Source of the DNA: Closterium sp. NIES-65
Taxonomy: Eukaryota > Streptophyta > Zygnematophyceae > Desmidiales > Closteriaceae
Length of the DNA: 64,000 bases
NCBI GenBank assembly: GCA_948144175.1
Contig: CANXME010002563.1
Span: 1 to 64,000 of the forward strand
Direction: 5' to 3'
Made by a program: the position numbers and the translations under genes. Numbering within the stretch: the first letter of the stretch is position 1; every line of letters begins with the position of its first letter. The notes beneath the pieces are model-generated. The model ran no database searches, was not told where the DNA came from, and saw only the letters and a list, made by a program, of their open reading frames with translations. Positions 1-10,978 of this stretch are shown here, in pieces.

Positions 1-1342
1 GAAAAGAAGAAGAGAAGGGTTTCACTATAGAGCGAGCAGTACATATATGCAAGAAGAAAGGTGCACCACCAAACAGAAGATTGTATAACTACAGTAGTCT
101 ACACTACAGGCAGTTACAAAACAATATATAGATTTATATATTATTCTGACACACATTCTTCCCAACTTCTCTTCCAACTCACTCGAACCTCACCCTAGGC
201 AAGAACACTCGACATACTAGTTGGGCCTAGGCTACTAAGCCTAGGCCCTAGTTTAAACTACTCGTTCATCCTCGTTCTTCCCTTTCACATGGTATCAGAG
301 CGTGTTACGACTTGGCCTGTGGGCCCGCCTCATGCTTCCGCTGCTACGCTTTTCCGGTCGCGCGCCTAGGGCGCGTGGCGATTTTCCCTTGTCCCGCCCC
401 TGGTTGGCGTGTGACTCCTTATCTGCCCATCGCGCGCCCCGTGGCACGCGACGGTGCCCCTAAACCTGCCCGATCGTGCGCCCCATGGCACGCGACGGTG
501 CCCTGCTCGTCGTGCGCCCCGAGGCACACGATCGGGCCCTACACTTACTCTTACCCGTCGTGCGCCCCGTGGCACGCGACGGGGCCTTTCCGCACCCGCT
601 CTCCATTCAGCCGCCCCTGAGCTACCCGGTCCGACACATTGTAGCCGCTCTGCGACTTTCTTCCCGCCCACCCCCCTCCTCCTTTGTCTCCCTGCAGCCG
701 TGGGGGGAGGGTATGGGGGTGGCGGGTGTTGGGGTGTTGGGTCGTTCACTTCCCTTCCCCTCCTCCTCCTTTCGTTCCCACTGCTGCAGCTGCCGCTGGG
801 GGGGAGGGTGTGAGGGTGTGGGGGAGCAGGGGGAGTGGCACCGGGGTGGCGGTGTGTGAGGCAACCAGCAGCCGTCCCTCCACCTCTCCTCTCTTCCCCC
901 CCTCTCTGCTGCTCCTGCAGCAGTGTGGGGGAGGGGAAGGAGGAGGGTGAGGAGATGGAGGGGGTAACCATTCAAAGTTAGCCCGCTTGCAGTACCTGCT
1001 GTTGCTTGTTTTATTGTTCGTTGGTGTACCTCTGCAGGTTGTGCTCTGCACTTAGCTATTCTTGCATGCAATTACGGGGGGATGTCAGAACTATGTTTAT
1101 TATAACTGCATGTAGTTCTAGCTGTAGTGTAGCTATTAAATTTGTAGGTGGTGCACCTCTTCATTTGTTTCCTTTGCTATATGTACTTCGAAATCTATAG
1201 TGAAACACACATTCTTCCCAACTTCTCTTCCAACTCACTCGAACCTCACCCTAGGCAAGAACCACTCGACATACTAGTTGGGCCTAGGCTACTAAGCCTA
1301 GGCCCTAGTTTAAACTACTCGTTCATCCTCATTATACTTTCA
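1..1342 (+). mobile_element. Short non-autonomous LTR element (TRIM/LARD-like) with an inverted LTR fragment at its left edge
   Basis: The right LTR is about 1083-1342: it starts TGTCAGAACT after a G-rich polypurine stretch and ends TTTCA. A matching left LTR part lies at about 152-289 and is followed at 290-301 by TGGTATCAGAGC, a primer-binding site of the initiator-Met tRNA type. The roughly 780 bp between LTRs holds no retroelement gene, only GC-rich sequence with tandem copies of a CGTGCGCCCCGTGGCACGCG-like unit (about 420-580) and C/G-rich low complexity. Bases 1-151 match the first part of the right LTR in reverse complement, so a second, oppositely oriented LTR abuts the truncated left LTR. 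The element sits inside a minus-strand Gypsy-type gag region whose coding similarity resumes at 1343. It is a fossil or passenger element. The two LTR parts differ at several bases, so it is not brand new. Confidence 0.65.
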
Positions 1343-3396
1343 ATATGACTCGTATCTTTTCCCGACCCTTCTTCGTCGTTCTTCTTCCCCTGCTTAAGCC
1401 TCGGGCACTCTTTTTTCAGGTGGCCCAACTGGTTGCATAAAAAGCACGGCCCAAGGGCTCGGCTTGGTGCATCGACGCCGTTGATTGTGGGCTGCTGAGT
1501 CGATCCACGAAATCGAGGGCCCTCCCGGGAGCTCGATCTCGCCCACTGCATCAGTGCATCCGTTGACTCGGCTTCTCTTGGACGGCGTCGTTGAAGCTTC
1601 GTGGCCGGGTTCTTCGGACCTCGTACTGTATCTCGTATTTTAAACCCGCTACGTAGCGAATCCAACCGCTCCGCGTCGCTCATATCGTACCACTTGATCC
1701 GCCAAGTTGCAGAACGTACTGGTGGACTCTTGGACCGAAGTCAGCTGCTTCCAGGCACGCAGCTTCATGCGAGCAGAGTCCGAGGCGGATATGTGCTCGA
1801 ACCTGGTTCGCAAGGCGGCGCCCCACTCCCTCCATGTGCGTATCGTGGCCGTCCCAAAAATCGATGCTGCCTAATGCGTGACAGGTGTTGAAGTCCCGTC
1901 GTTCGCACGTGCTATTCCTGCCAAAGTCCCTTCGTGCTGCAGCGTTCGCCTCCACCATTCCAGCGCAGGTCCTCGCAACAGTGAAACTGCGAAATTAGTG
2001 CGGGTGGCATCGTCATAAATCATGGCAGCATTAAAAAAGACCTCCACGCCGAACAAGCATGCAGAAACCGGTGACTAACTTGTCACTTGGGTTAAACGGG
2101 GGCGGGTTCGTCGGCTTGATTTTAACAAAAGCCGTTGTTGCCATCGGGGCCGTTGGTACTGCTGCCGGCGTCGCCGTCGTCGTCGCTACTGCATGTGTCG
2201 GTGCTGCACGCGACTGTTGCGGCGAGTGTTGCTGCTGCACCTGCCTCGCCTCGTCCGCATCCATCTCGCCTTCCAGCTCGCTCCAGACCCGCTCATCTAG
2301 TGCAGTGCTGTTACTTGCGTCGTCCACAACAGGCGACTCCTGGTGCGCTTCATCACGCGCCTAGTGTAGTTCGGCGTTTTCCTCCCGAAGACGCGCCATT
2401 TCTGCAGACATCGTCTGCATGTTGGCCTGCATCATCTGGAACTGTTGCATGAGCTCGTTGAACTCCGCCTGGTCCATGTGTCGCAGGCTTCGTCTAACGG
2501 GCAGGGGGTGGCTAGCGATTTTTCTGACTTCGGTAAAAGCGTTAATGCTATCGTAGTCGAAGTGGATTAATCGGATCTATTCCACGGGCCCGACCGCTTA
2601 ACAGCCCACCAAGTCTATCGCTCCCCTTTTACAAACTACCTCGGAAACGCGAGGGTAACCTCGGAAAGTAGCTCCGATACCAGGTGTTATGAGTTGTATG
2701 AAAGGAGAGTGCGCAGAATGCAATATCGCGGAAGTGATTACAACTACTGAGAACACAACGAGGCATAGGACTAATATAGCAAAGCTAGCTGGGCCGAGTT
2801 TGCGGGGTCGCGAGATGGTTGGGTGCAGGTTCGGGGTTGGGAAACCCGAAAGCGACGCGGTAGTGGTTCGGAAGGCGAGGTCGGCGGACCGAACCTGGTT
2901 TTTCCGAAAAGTCGGGGTTGTACGCGTACAGTGTGACCCAGTAAGGAATCCGAAAAATTCCTTACACTACCCCTGGTGGGTTAGTGGGTGGTCAGTCACC
3001 GCGTTACCACTGACCTACGCAGTTGAACCCTGTGTGTCTGAGGTGAAACCGCTTCGCGAAATGGAGTGGCAAGCCAAAATCGGTGGAACACCTTTCGTCA
3101 AGCGCGATAGATTTTTTAGGGGTATGGTCACAATCCTTCCAGCAAACTCGGCAAGCACTCAGCCGTCAGATTTTTGTCACTTGCTTCATCGAACTTTCAA
3201 TTGAGGTTCACATTTGATGGAAGACCCCAAATGTGCAGTCTGCTGGGGAACATTGGGCTCTCCCGCCTCGCCTCCACCACTCGCTTCGCTTCTCCCCATC
3301 ATATCTTCTTTCTTGGCGTTCTCACTTCGCTTCCCCACAACATATCTTCTTGGCATTCCCAAAGCCGCTTCGGGTTCTGCCCTAGCCCTGATAACA
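1343..3396 (-). mobile_element. Gypsy-type LTR retrotransposon remnant: 5' LTR, primer site and gag
   Basis: Read on the minus strand. A candidate LTR at 2685-3396 is bounded by TGTTAT and ATAACA. Next to it at 2671-2682 lies TGGTATCGGAGC (minus strand), close to the usual initiator-Met tRNA primer site. From about 2500 down to 1343 the minus strand encodes gag-like protein: a segment with GPALEWWRRT, typical of the retrotransposon gag domain, and a CCHC zinc knuckle, CFLCNQLGHLKKEC, at about 1395-1440. The reading frame is split by several breaks, and the element is cut off at its left end by the LTR element at 1-1342. No protease, reverse transcriptase or integrase is present in the window. 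I infer an old, broken copy. Confidence 0.7.
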
Positions 3397-3995
3397 CTCC
3401 CCTAAGTTAGGACCAAAGTGAGGCATCGTCAGGTTAATCTTTCCCGATCAGTCGTTTACTAAGATGTCTCAAAAGTACACTGCACCTCAAATCGTTCATC
3501 TGACGCGGCAGTTCCTAGTCAGTTATCCGCATTCTGCTCCTTATGTCGTCAAAAACCGAGTACAAAGGTGCAGTTCACCCCAGTTCAGGTTTTTAATTGG
3601 GTGAGTTACATCGCAGCAATGCGGTGACATCAACCCGAAGCCCACCTGGGCTCAACCTGACGAGTCTACATTACGCCTCGCGACGTAGATAGTAGGCACC
3701 TTAGACCGTCGTGCTTCGGACCAACTCAGTCCGTCTGTGTACCTCCGTGGAAACATATCTTATAACCGCTCCAATGGCATTTTCCCTGACTCAGCCTGTC
3801 ACAAGCTAAACTTCAAGCCCAGAAATTCGCGACGGTGATCTGATGTCGAACCAGCCACTGACGACTCGTCAGATTTAGTCGGACTAAATCTTCACGTCGT
3901 TCAGCCGTGATTCTCTCCGCGATGCATTGCTTCAATCTATCATAAGTTATTTTCCATTCTTGTGTTTTATATCTTATAATCAGTTAACGCTGACA
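3397..3995. other. Intergenic region upstream of a broken GH30 gene
   Basis: No open frame with recognisable protein similarity and no RNA gene. Presumably the former promoter region of the GH30 copy that starts at 3996. Nothing repeated elsewhere in the window was recognised here. Confidence 0.4.
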
Positions 3996-4476
3996 ATGCC
4001 CACTAATTTCTTACGTCACTTTCATTCAGGAACGGTAACATCCCCGCCTATACGAATTACAGCTCTCGACACAGCTTTCAAACCCCTCCTGGTTTTGCTG
4101 TTAATAGGAATTACAGTCGCTGACGGCCAAACGGTAGCGCCTTTCCGACGGTAATCCCTCTCAAACTATTCTAACATTCCCGATGCAGTCACACCTTCTG
4201 TATGCTCACCTCCCGTACAGTCACCTCCCCCTACCTCTGCACCTGGACCCGAACCTGGGAATGTGACGCGGTATCCCATAGCTGGGGATGATAACGCATA
4301 TGTAAATACGTCATCAAGGGATGCAGGAACTGGAATAAGACCACCAGCCCCAACCCTAGAGCCGGCGTGGGAGCGGTTTGAAGTGTGCTCGGGTGGTAAG
4401 GGACCGTTCAGTGTGACGATCACTCCACGGCAGATCGGAACGAAGTGGAAGGGATGGGGCACATCGTTGGGATGGT

Positions 4477-4602
4477 GAGGTGATTGTACTGACAATGTGT
4501 GGTTTTCTATATATTGTTCCAGAGGATGAGTTTTGAGGCGCCTCAAAAGAGGTGATTGTACTGACAATGTGTGGTTTTCTATATATTGTTCCAGAGGATG
4601 AG
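4477..4602. repeat. 54-bp perfect direct repeat around an 18-bp palindrome
   Basis: Bases 4477-4530 are repeated exactly at 4549-4602. Between them is TTTTGAGGCGCCTCAAAA (4531-4548), a perfect palindrome. It lies at the 5' end of the intron of GH30 copy A. The same palindrome arms with other centres occur at several other duplications in this window. Confidence 0.9.
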
Positions 4603-4738
4603 ACTCCCAGTCACACGCTTTCTCCTCCCCACTCAACTTTTCCCTCTCCCTATAACCCCCCACCTCTCCCTTCTTCCCACATCTCCCTTTCCCCCACCTC
4701 ACTCTTCCTACCTTGCCCTTCCCCTACTTCCACCACCC

Positions 4739-5012
4739 GGCTGGGCAACTACATCAGCGGATTCCCCCATTCACCATGTCTCCGTCCCCTCCCCTTCGTT
4801 CCCCCTTTCCCCCCAGGCTGGGCAACTACATCGGCGGGTTCCCCCGCACTCCATCCTTCAGCCTGCGTCCACCCCGTTCCCCCTCTCCTCACCTCCACCC
4901 CAGGCTGGGAAACTACATCGGCGGGTTCCCCCATTCATCCTTTTTCCTTCCCCTCCCCAAAATCCCTCCGCCCACCCCCAGGCTGGGCAACTACATCGGC
5001 GGGTTCCCCCAG
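4739..5012 (+). repeat. Four tandem copies of an intron end plus exon start
   Basis: A segment beginning GGCTGGGCAACTACATC, which is the start of exon 2 of GH30 copy A, occurs at about 4740, 4817, 4904 and 4982, spaced 77, 87 and 78 bp. Each copy is preceded by pyrimidine-rich sequence. The last three carry the AG acceptor; the first has CGG instead. The last copy joins the real exon. The three upstream copies are partial exon relics inside the intron. Confidence 0.9.
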
Positions 5013-6529
5013 GCGGCGATGGACCCTCTGCTGGACCTCATGTTCCTCCCCTCGGGCCTCAACCTCAATATAGTGCGATTCAATATAGGCGGCGGCTCCG
5101 TCCCTCAATACAGCCCTCAGCTATACACTGATTATTCCATGCGCTGGCGAGCCATGCCGGGGTACTGGCCGGCGCAGGCAGCGGGGTTCAACTGGACGGC
5201 GGATTCGAGGCAGCAGGCGGTGCTGCTGGGAGCCAAGGACCGCGCGGTGAACGTGTTCGAGGCGTTTTCCAACAGCCCGCCCTGGTGGATGACCGCGAGT
5301 AAAGACGTCTCAGGGGCAAAGAAGGCGTGGAGGACAAACCTGCTGCGGAGGTTCGAGGGGAAGTTTGCCAAATACCTCGTAAAAGTCGTGGAGGGGTTTG
5401 CGAAAATCCCGGCGCTGGGGAACATTGAATTCGATACGCTGGAGCCGTTTAATGAAGGGCTGGAGGGACAATGGGTGGCCGGGATGGAGCAGGAAGGATG
5501 CAACTTTAACCCACCTGAGATGAGCAGAGTTCTTCTCAAGACTTGGCTGGCTCTGCGGAGAAGGAAGCTCAAGACAAAGCTGGTTGGGGTTGACAGCAAC
5601 GCGGTTTTAACCAGCATAGGGTTACCACTGGTCCTTGGGAATACCTTCCTGCACAGGATCAACGTGCACGGTTACCCTCTGCTGTTACACATGTACATGA
5701 ACGTGACAACTGGACAGGCTAAGTTGTTGACAACTGCGCGTTACACCCAGATGAAGCGGCTTGCCAAATCTCTCCAGAAGGAAGTATGGGTGTCTGAGTC
5801 AGGTCCGTTACTCAGGGATGGTAGTACCTTCGACCTTTCGCTCTACATGATGCGAAACATCGTTGAATCAGTCAACATCCTGGAAGCTTCTGCCTAAAAT
5901 TATTGGCAAATATACGACAGCAGTGACAAGTGGTCAGTGATCAGGATAAACTGGGACCACCCTCCTGGTTACATGGGACCGTTTGAATCTCCTGTGTTGC
6001 AAAAACGGTTTTGGATGCTAAAGCAGTTCACGGATCCGGTGAGGCCTGGGAGCCTGCCGTTGGTGGTGCCGCGGAAGTGCCAGCACACTGTAGCTTCTTT
6101 CTACAGTACGGAGAAAACGGACAGTGAGTGTATTTATAGTGATTCAGAGGGCAGAGGATGCTATGTTTGATGTGAGGCTGACTGGGTTCAAGCTGAATGT
6201 GGGGGGACAAACAGAGGCTGTTCTTCGCAAGACCACGTGGGCAGAGGATATTGTAGTCAGTTCTGCAAATATAGCTTCTAGACCGAGAGTAGTAACTGAT
6301 GTGGTCAGTCTTTCTTATCTGTAACCTTCACATATGTTTTGGAGTAGTAGTAGTGCGGGCTATAGTGCTTACTGAGCACCAGCATACCGTATGTTAATTA
6401 GTCTAGTATGGTATGTCTCTGAAACGGGGCAATCAACCCCTTGAGCCTACACCACGCCTTCCTACCACGTCTCTGAGGAAGGGACAACCAAACCCTTTCG
6501 CCTACACCACACCTACCTACCAAGCCAAA

Positions 6530-8527
6530 TCATATTCTCCTAACGTTGGTAAAATGTACGGAGACAAAGCTTTGCCCCTCAATAGTGATGCTTGCTGTAC
6601 CGCCGCTGCCATCCTGTCTCTGCACCATGTTATGCACCCAGGATGTTCGCCGAACAAACACCTTGGTGATCCCCCTCGAGTTTATCCGGAACCCCTGCAG
6701 ATTCACTGATAACTGTTTCGGCTCCGCCTTTTGATTCACTATAAACAGACTCACTACAGAGTCCGCCTCGTTAAAGAACCCCGCGATGCCGTGAGAGCAT
6801 TCCGCGGGGATTGTAAGCGGCTGGCTTCCAGGCTTCGCGAGACTCGTCAGCATCTTGAATATATACCATCGCTTAGACCGCTTCGGGTTTTTCACTGTAC
6901 CTGAATACCCCGCAGGGTACCACGGGAAGTGGATCATTGTCCAGCGAGGGTCAGAATCGTACGTCAGCCAGTATACGTACGCAGATGCTTGCAGGATGTT
7001 GACGGTCTCGATCACGTTTCGCGCCATGTACAGTGACAGGTCGAATGGTTGTCCGAATCGCCCCATTGGCCCGGATTCGCTTATCCAAACCTCCTTCCCC
7101 ATCCCCTTGGCTATATCGCGCATTTTACTGTACATCTGGGTGGTGTAGCTGACCGGATCCTGGTTACTCGGGGCCGGGTCCATGTACCCATGGACGTTGA
7201 TCCGCTTCACTTCATTTATCCTCGCTATAGAGTTGATCGCCGAAACCGTGTCCTCCGTCCAGCTATCAAACGCGGCGACCTTCGTCTGGAGTCCTTTCTT
7301 TTTCAAAGCGTCTAGAGTACCCCACAGCACACGGGTTATAGCGGGGACGTCGAAATTACACCCCTCCTGCCCGTTCCCCGCGTTCCAGAAGTTTTCCAGC
7401 GGCTCGTTAAACGGCTCCAGCGTATCGAAAGTCAAATTCCAAGCCGGGTCTTTTGCGAACTTCTCCACCACTGTAGTGAGGTAATCCACAAACTTCCCTT
7501 CGTAGCGCGGCTGCAGGTTTGGCTGGTTCTTCTCCGACGCGCCTGCCACGTCACCCGACACAGTCATCCACCACGGCGGGCTGTTTGAAAATGCCTCGAA
7601 AATATTCGCGCCGCGCTCCCTGGCGCCAAACAGAACATTCCTTTGCCGTTGATCCGCGCTCCAATCGTACGGCCCAGCCTCCGCCGGCCAATACCCGGGT
7701 ATGGCCTTCCAGCCAGTCGTCACATCTTTAGAAAACTGCGGACTTAGTGTTTCGTTGTGCCCTCCGCCTATGTTGTAGCGGACGATGTTCAGTCCGAGCC
7801 CTTTCCGGGGGTGGAAGATGAGGTCCAGCAGCGTATCCATGCGATCCTTGGGGAAGCCTCCGATGTAGTTGCCTTGCCTGGTGGATCAAGGGGAGAGATA
7901 ATGTTCAAGCGGGAATGTGAACAATGTGGCATTTTTTTAGATGAAGTCGAAGCATGGAGGGTACTTGGCGAGGGTGGGCGAGCATTGGGGGAGTAGTTTG
8001 ACAAGTGAAGGACTGGGGGGTTAGGAAGAAGGAAGAAGAGAAGAAGAGGAGGGGAGGAGAGGGTGGGGGGAGGGTGCCCGAAGGCGGCGAAAGAATGAGA
8101 GAGGAAGTGGATGCTGAGTAAATGAATGGACTCACCAAGCCAGAGACGTGCCCCATCCCTTCCACCTCGTCCCGATGAAGGAGGGAGTGATATTCAAGCT
8201 GATTGGCCCGGGGAAGCTACAGATGTCGAACAGCTCGTTGACCGGTTGTAGCGACGGCGGCGGGGAGAGCGACTTGGATTCGTCGACGGAAAACAGGCGG
8301 ACGCTCCGGTTGCGCCGTTCGCGCCGCATACGCGCGTGAATGGTGATTTCGTCGAGCGAGTATCGCCCCGCTGCGCCCGCTGTTGATGCCGGGCGGATGC
8401 TGTCGCGATGCAACGCGCGCGCGTGGGCGGCGCTGAAGGAGGAACTCAATAACGCGGACACTATGAACAGCAATGGCAGTGGAGGGGGTCTCCGCCTATA
8501 AAGAGCCGCCCCGGTGCTACTTGCCAT
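6530..8527 (-). CDS. GH30 endo-beta-1,6-galactanase-like protein, copy B
   Basis: Two exons: 8527-8136 and 7877-6530, with a 258-bp GT-AG intron in phase 2 inside the Trp codon of TSLAW. Predicted to be secreted and to cleave beta-1,6-galactan side chains of arabinogalactan (role taken from the GH30 subfamily 5 relatives). ATG 8527 is preferred because it is followed by a clear signal peptide (PLPLLFIVSALLSSSFSAAHARA). After a linker of about 60 residues come SFIGTRWKGWGTSLAW, GLNIVRYNIGGGHN, FEAFSNSPPWWMT, the acid/base Glu in LEPFNE, and the nucleophile Glu in VWISESGP, then a C-terminal beta domain ending SVHFTNVRRI. The frame is intact. It shares intron position and the NYIGGFP motif with broken copy A, and so forms a subgroup separate from the other six, which have FANYVGGLPQ and a different intron. 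There is an NG or NN pair near several loops, consistent with a secreted glycoprotein. Confidence 0.85.
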
Positions 8528-10094
8528 GCTGGAGATGCAGTAGAAAAATCTAGGGTAGAACCCTGACAACAGTTATTCTGTTTTCCTGAAGCACTGTGGA
8601 GGGAGGGAATTCGTGCACAGGTTTGAAGGCTTGAGGCTACAAGGAAGTGCTAGCGTATTCAAAACCGGTCTTGCCGTTTGTCTGAAAGTTTACTTCAAGA
8701 CTAGCCAGAATTCAACAACGAATTCTGTTGTAAGCTCTTGGCAAATATAGACGGCGATCAGCCAGTGTTCGACGCGCCCTATGGTAGATTTGAGAGAATG
8801 ATTTGCATCGGGGACTGCGCGCTTCAAATTCGCGCGTGAGGCGCGATAATACCTTCCGGATTCGATCGAGGGGCGGAAGTAACATGGGTGACACAGAAAG
8901 TACCGACTGCATTCCAAAATTGGGCTCACACTCGACTCACATTCCTACTTTGGGCTCGAAGCGCGACATTTTCCAATTTTTGTGGCTTTGGTCGGGGATC
9001 TCTCCCCAAGCACATGGCGCGCGCAATCTCTCGGGACATTGCGCCACTTTGGTCTGGAGGCGCGGTTCGCCACCTGTCTTCCTACCCAGCTGTCTGTTGA
9101 CCACCTCCCAGGCGGACCACTCCAACGATTATCTGCGACAGTATTTTCCAGGAAATTGACGGTCTTCATATGGCAGAACGATTTGGACGAGTCGCTAAGG
9201 GACAACTTCAGCTGCAATCCAATTAGGCCAGCGCGGTTTGCGAATGCGATCCCCAGAGGAAGAAGCTGAGGGGTCGTTATCTGCCCGCGGTCAGAAAAGT
9301 ATAAACCCCATCTGGATGGCATGCGGTAAGGGGAGCCCCAACCCTAAACACGGGCAGCCGCGTGGTTCTGCCCGAAAAGATCGCATTCGCAAACACGCAC
9401 TGCGAAAATTGGATCGCATTTTAAATTGACCGAGTTGGCAAGCTACATCGTACAGCTCAATAGGTCGCAAACGGGTCCACAGCCGTCACCTGGACGTTTG
9501 AGGCTGAGTGCGATTGGGGGTCGAATGCCACATTGAAGCGGTGCGACCTCATGGAACTCCTCTGACAGGCGATTTCGCTCACTCCTTAGCGGGGATATTC
9601 CGAACGAAACAGTGAGCATTTTCGTTGGCATAAACGAGTGCAACCAGGCTGAATGTTATTGATTTATTTAGCCTTCTTTTCCATACTGTGGCTGTACCAA
9701 CTTGACCAGAAGCAGGCCACAACATAAAGCGTCAGAAAACCAATTCAGGAAATATTAAATCGTACTTCGGATTTAAATAGGAGGTTTAATGTCCTGACGT
9801 GACGGGGTATATGATTGTTCATAATATTATCGTTGTAATAGTGGAAATAACTGGGTTGGTCTCACATGCGTATATACTCACCATCGCCAAGACACAACAG
9901 CGAGTACTACCAAGACCCCACCACACCCCAACCAATGTTCACATGAAGCCTGCACCACATACGGTACTTCCGCATTTTCTGCATACAATGGATGCTCCCA
10001 CGTTCTCGACCAGATATGGTACTAAAACACCTAGCCATTGCTAATCTACGCACGAGCAACTATATTACGTGGAGACCCCGAGTCACTGTCGACT
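8528..10094. other. Intergenic region between divergent GH30 copy B and the AGP-like gene
   Basis: Over 1.5 kb with several short open frames on both strands, none with a recognisable domain, repeat pattern or consistent codon character. It should hold the promoters of both flanking genes, which point away from each other. No RNA gene seen. Confidence 0.4.
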
Positions 10095-10745
10095 ATGGCT
10101 GTCAGTAAAAAAGGCGGGCGCCTGGATTCTGTCGTTAATCATAGCTCTTACCATCGTCCGCCGCCCAACTATGGCTCCCGTAGTAGGATTCGGATACGAG
10201 CCCTTCACGAGACTCTTAGACACTCAATTTGCCAGCGATTTTCCAGCCTGTTGATTCTTTCATGTCTCTTCACATTCGCCCCCTCCTTCACTCTCTGCCA
10301 AAAGATCGACTCGACTAGTAGTTTAGCGGATCTTGCGGAAGGGTCCGTATCCCCTCCAATCCCTTCGCCTGCTCCTGATACCTCGGCCCCAAGCTCAGCA
10401 CCGTATGCAGATATAGATGGTCTCGCCGCCGACAGCAGCAACACAGCTAGCAACGGAGTTGACAATAGCGAGTATTGGTCACCCGCTCCCGCTTCCTTGC
10501 CCGCCACCTCGGACAAGGCGTCTGCGGAGAAAACGGGGGACTTGGGATCTGCCCCTGCGCCGTCGTACACAGGGTCGGAAAGTAGTGGCTCGCTCAGCAG
10601 TGGCGCGATAGTAGCTACAGTGCTTGGAGTTGTTTTTGGAGTATTTATGTTGGTAGTTGTGATATTGGTGGCTGTGGTTCGTGCCAAGAACCACGAGCGA
10701 GCTCGTGCGGTATCTAGAGGTAACTTTGGGGACGTGGACCTTTAG
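10095..10745 (+). CDS. Arabinogalactan-protein-like single-pass membrane protein
   Basis: Single exon of about 216 residues. ATG 10095 is chosen over an upstream non-ATG extension. A basic N-terminal stretch of about 45 residues precedes a hydrophobic signal-like segment (SSLLILSCLFTFAPSFTLC). Then comes an extracellular-type region of about 100 residues rich in Pro, Ala, Ser and Thr, with SPPIPSPAPDTSAPSS, SPAPASLPATS and SAPAPS, the dipeptides on which plants and green algae make hydroxyproline-linked arabinogalactan. A strong transmembrane helix (AIVATVLGVVFGVFMLVVVILVAVV) and a short basic tail (RAKNHERARAV) end the protein. This looks like a type I membrane protein with an AGP-like ectodomain. 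No named family is recognised. It lies among galactanase genes, whose usual substrate is this kind of glycan. The long N-terminal extension before the signal is odd; the true start may be further in. Confidence 0.65.
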   Translation: MAVSKKGGRLDSVVNHSSYHRPPPNYGSRSRIRIRALHETLRHSICQRFSSLLILSCLFTFAPSFTLCQKIDSTSSLADLAEGSVSPPIPSPAPDTSAPSSAPYADIDGLAADSSNTASNGVDNSEYWSPAPASLPATSDKASAEKTGDLGSAPAPSYTGSESSGSLSSGAIVATVLGVVFGVFMLVVVILVAVVRAKNHERARAVSRGNFGDVDL

Positions 10746-10978
10746 CAACGGTATATACTGTAGTGCTCATGCTGCTGCGATTTGTTCCCCTTCTGTAGCA
10801 CCTAAAAGCATTTCCTCTGCAAGTCTTCAAATTTTAATTCATGTGTCATTGATGTTCAGCCAGCTGTTGAAACGAGCCAAATCACGAAAACAATACAAAG
10901 GACCTAACTACCATATTGGCAATGCAGCGTCATACTAACCAAATATTCTAATCAGCATTCGCCACTAAACAGTAAACC

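Larger units (their letters stand above)
3996..6324 (+). pseudogene. GH30 endo-beta-1,6-galactanase-like gene, copy A, broken
   Basis: Exon 1 is about 3996-4474 and exon 2 starts at 4982. The intron is phase 2 inside the Trp codon of the TSLGW motif, the same place as in copy B. Start ATG 3996 is followed by a hydrophobic signal segment (PLLVLLLIGITVADG). Family landmarks are present: WKGWGTSLGW, NIVRFNIGGG, FEAFSNSPPWWMT, acid/base Glu in LEPFNE, nucleophile Glu in VWVSESGP. It is broken in three ways. An in-frame TAA lies at 4152-4154, avoidable only by a 38-bp GT-AG intron. A TAA at 5895-5897 stands where paralogues have Tyr (LEASAY). The frame shifts near 6120, before the SVFIVIQRAE strand. 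After the stop the original frame still reads conserved sequence (WQIYD...KRFWMLKQF), so the inactivation is recent. It is convergent with copy B, 205 bp away. Confidence 0.75.

Noticed and set aside
312-971. Overlapping open frames on both strands in the short LTR element
   Set aside because: GC-rich tandem repeat and low-complexity sequence open in several frames at once; no domain.
4152-4189. Treating the early stop in GH30 copy A as spliced out by a 38-bp intron
   Set aside because: GT-AG ends exist, but every other intron seen here is 130 bp or longer and the gene has two further breaks; kept only as a remote option.
8700-9660. Several 60-125-codon open frames on both strands
   Set aside because: No domain, signal or membrane segment recognised, overlapping in opposite strands, no sign of codon bias.
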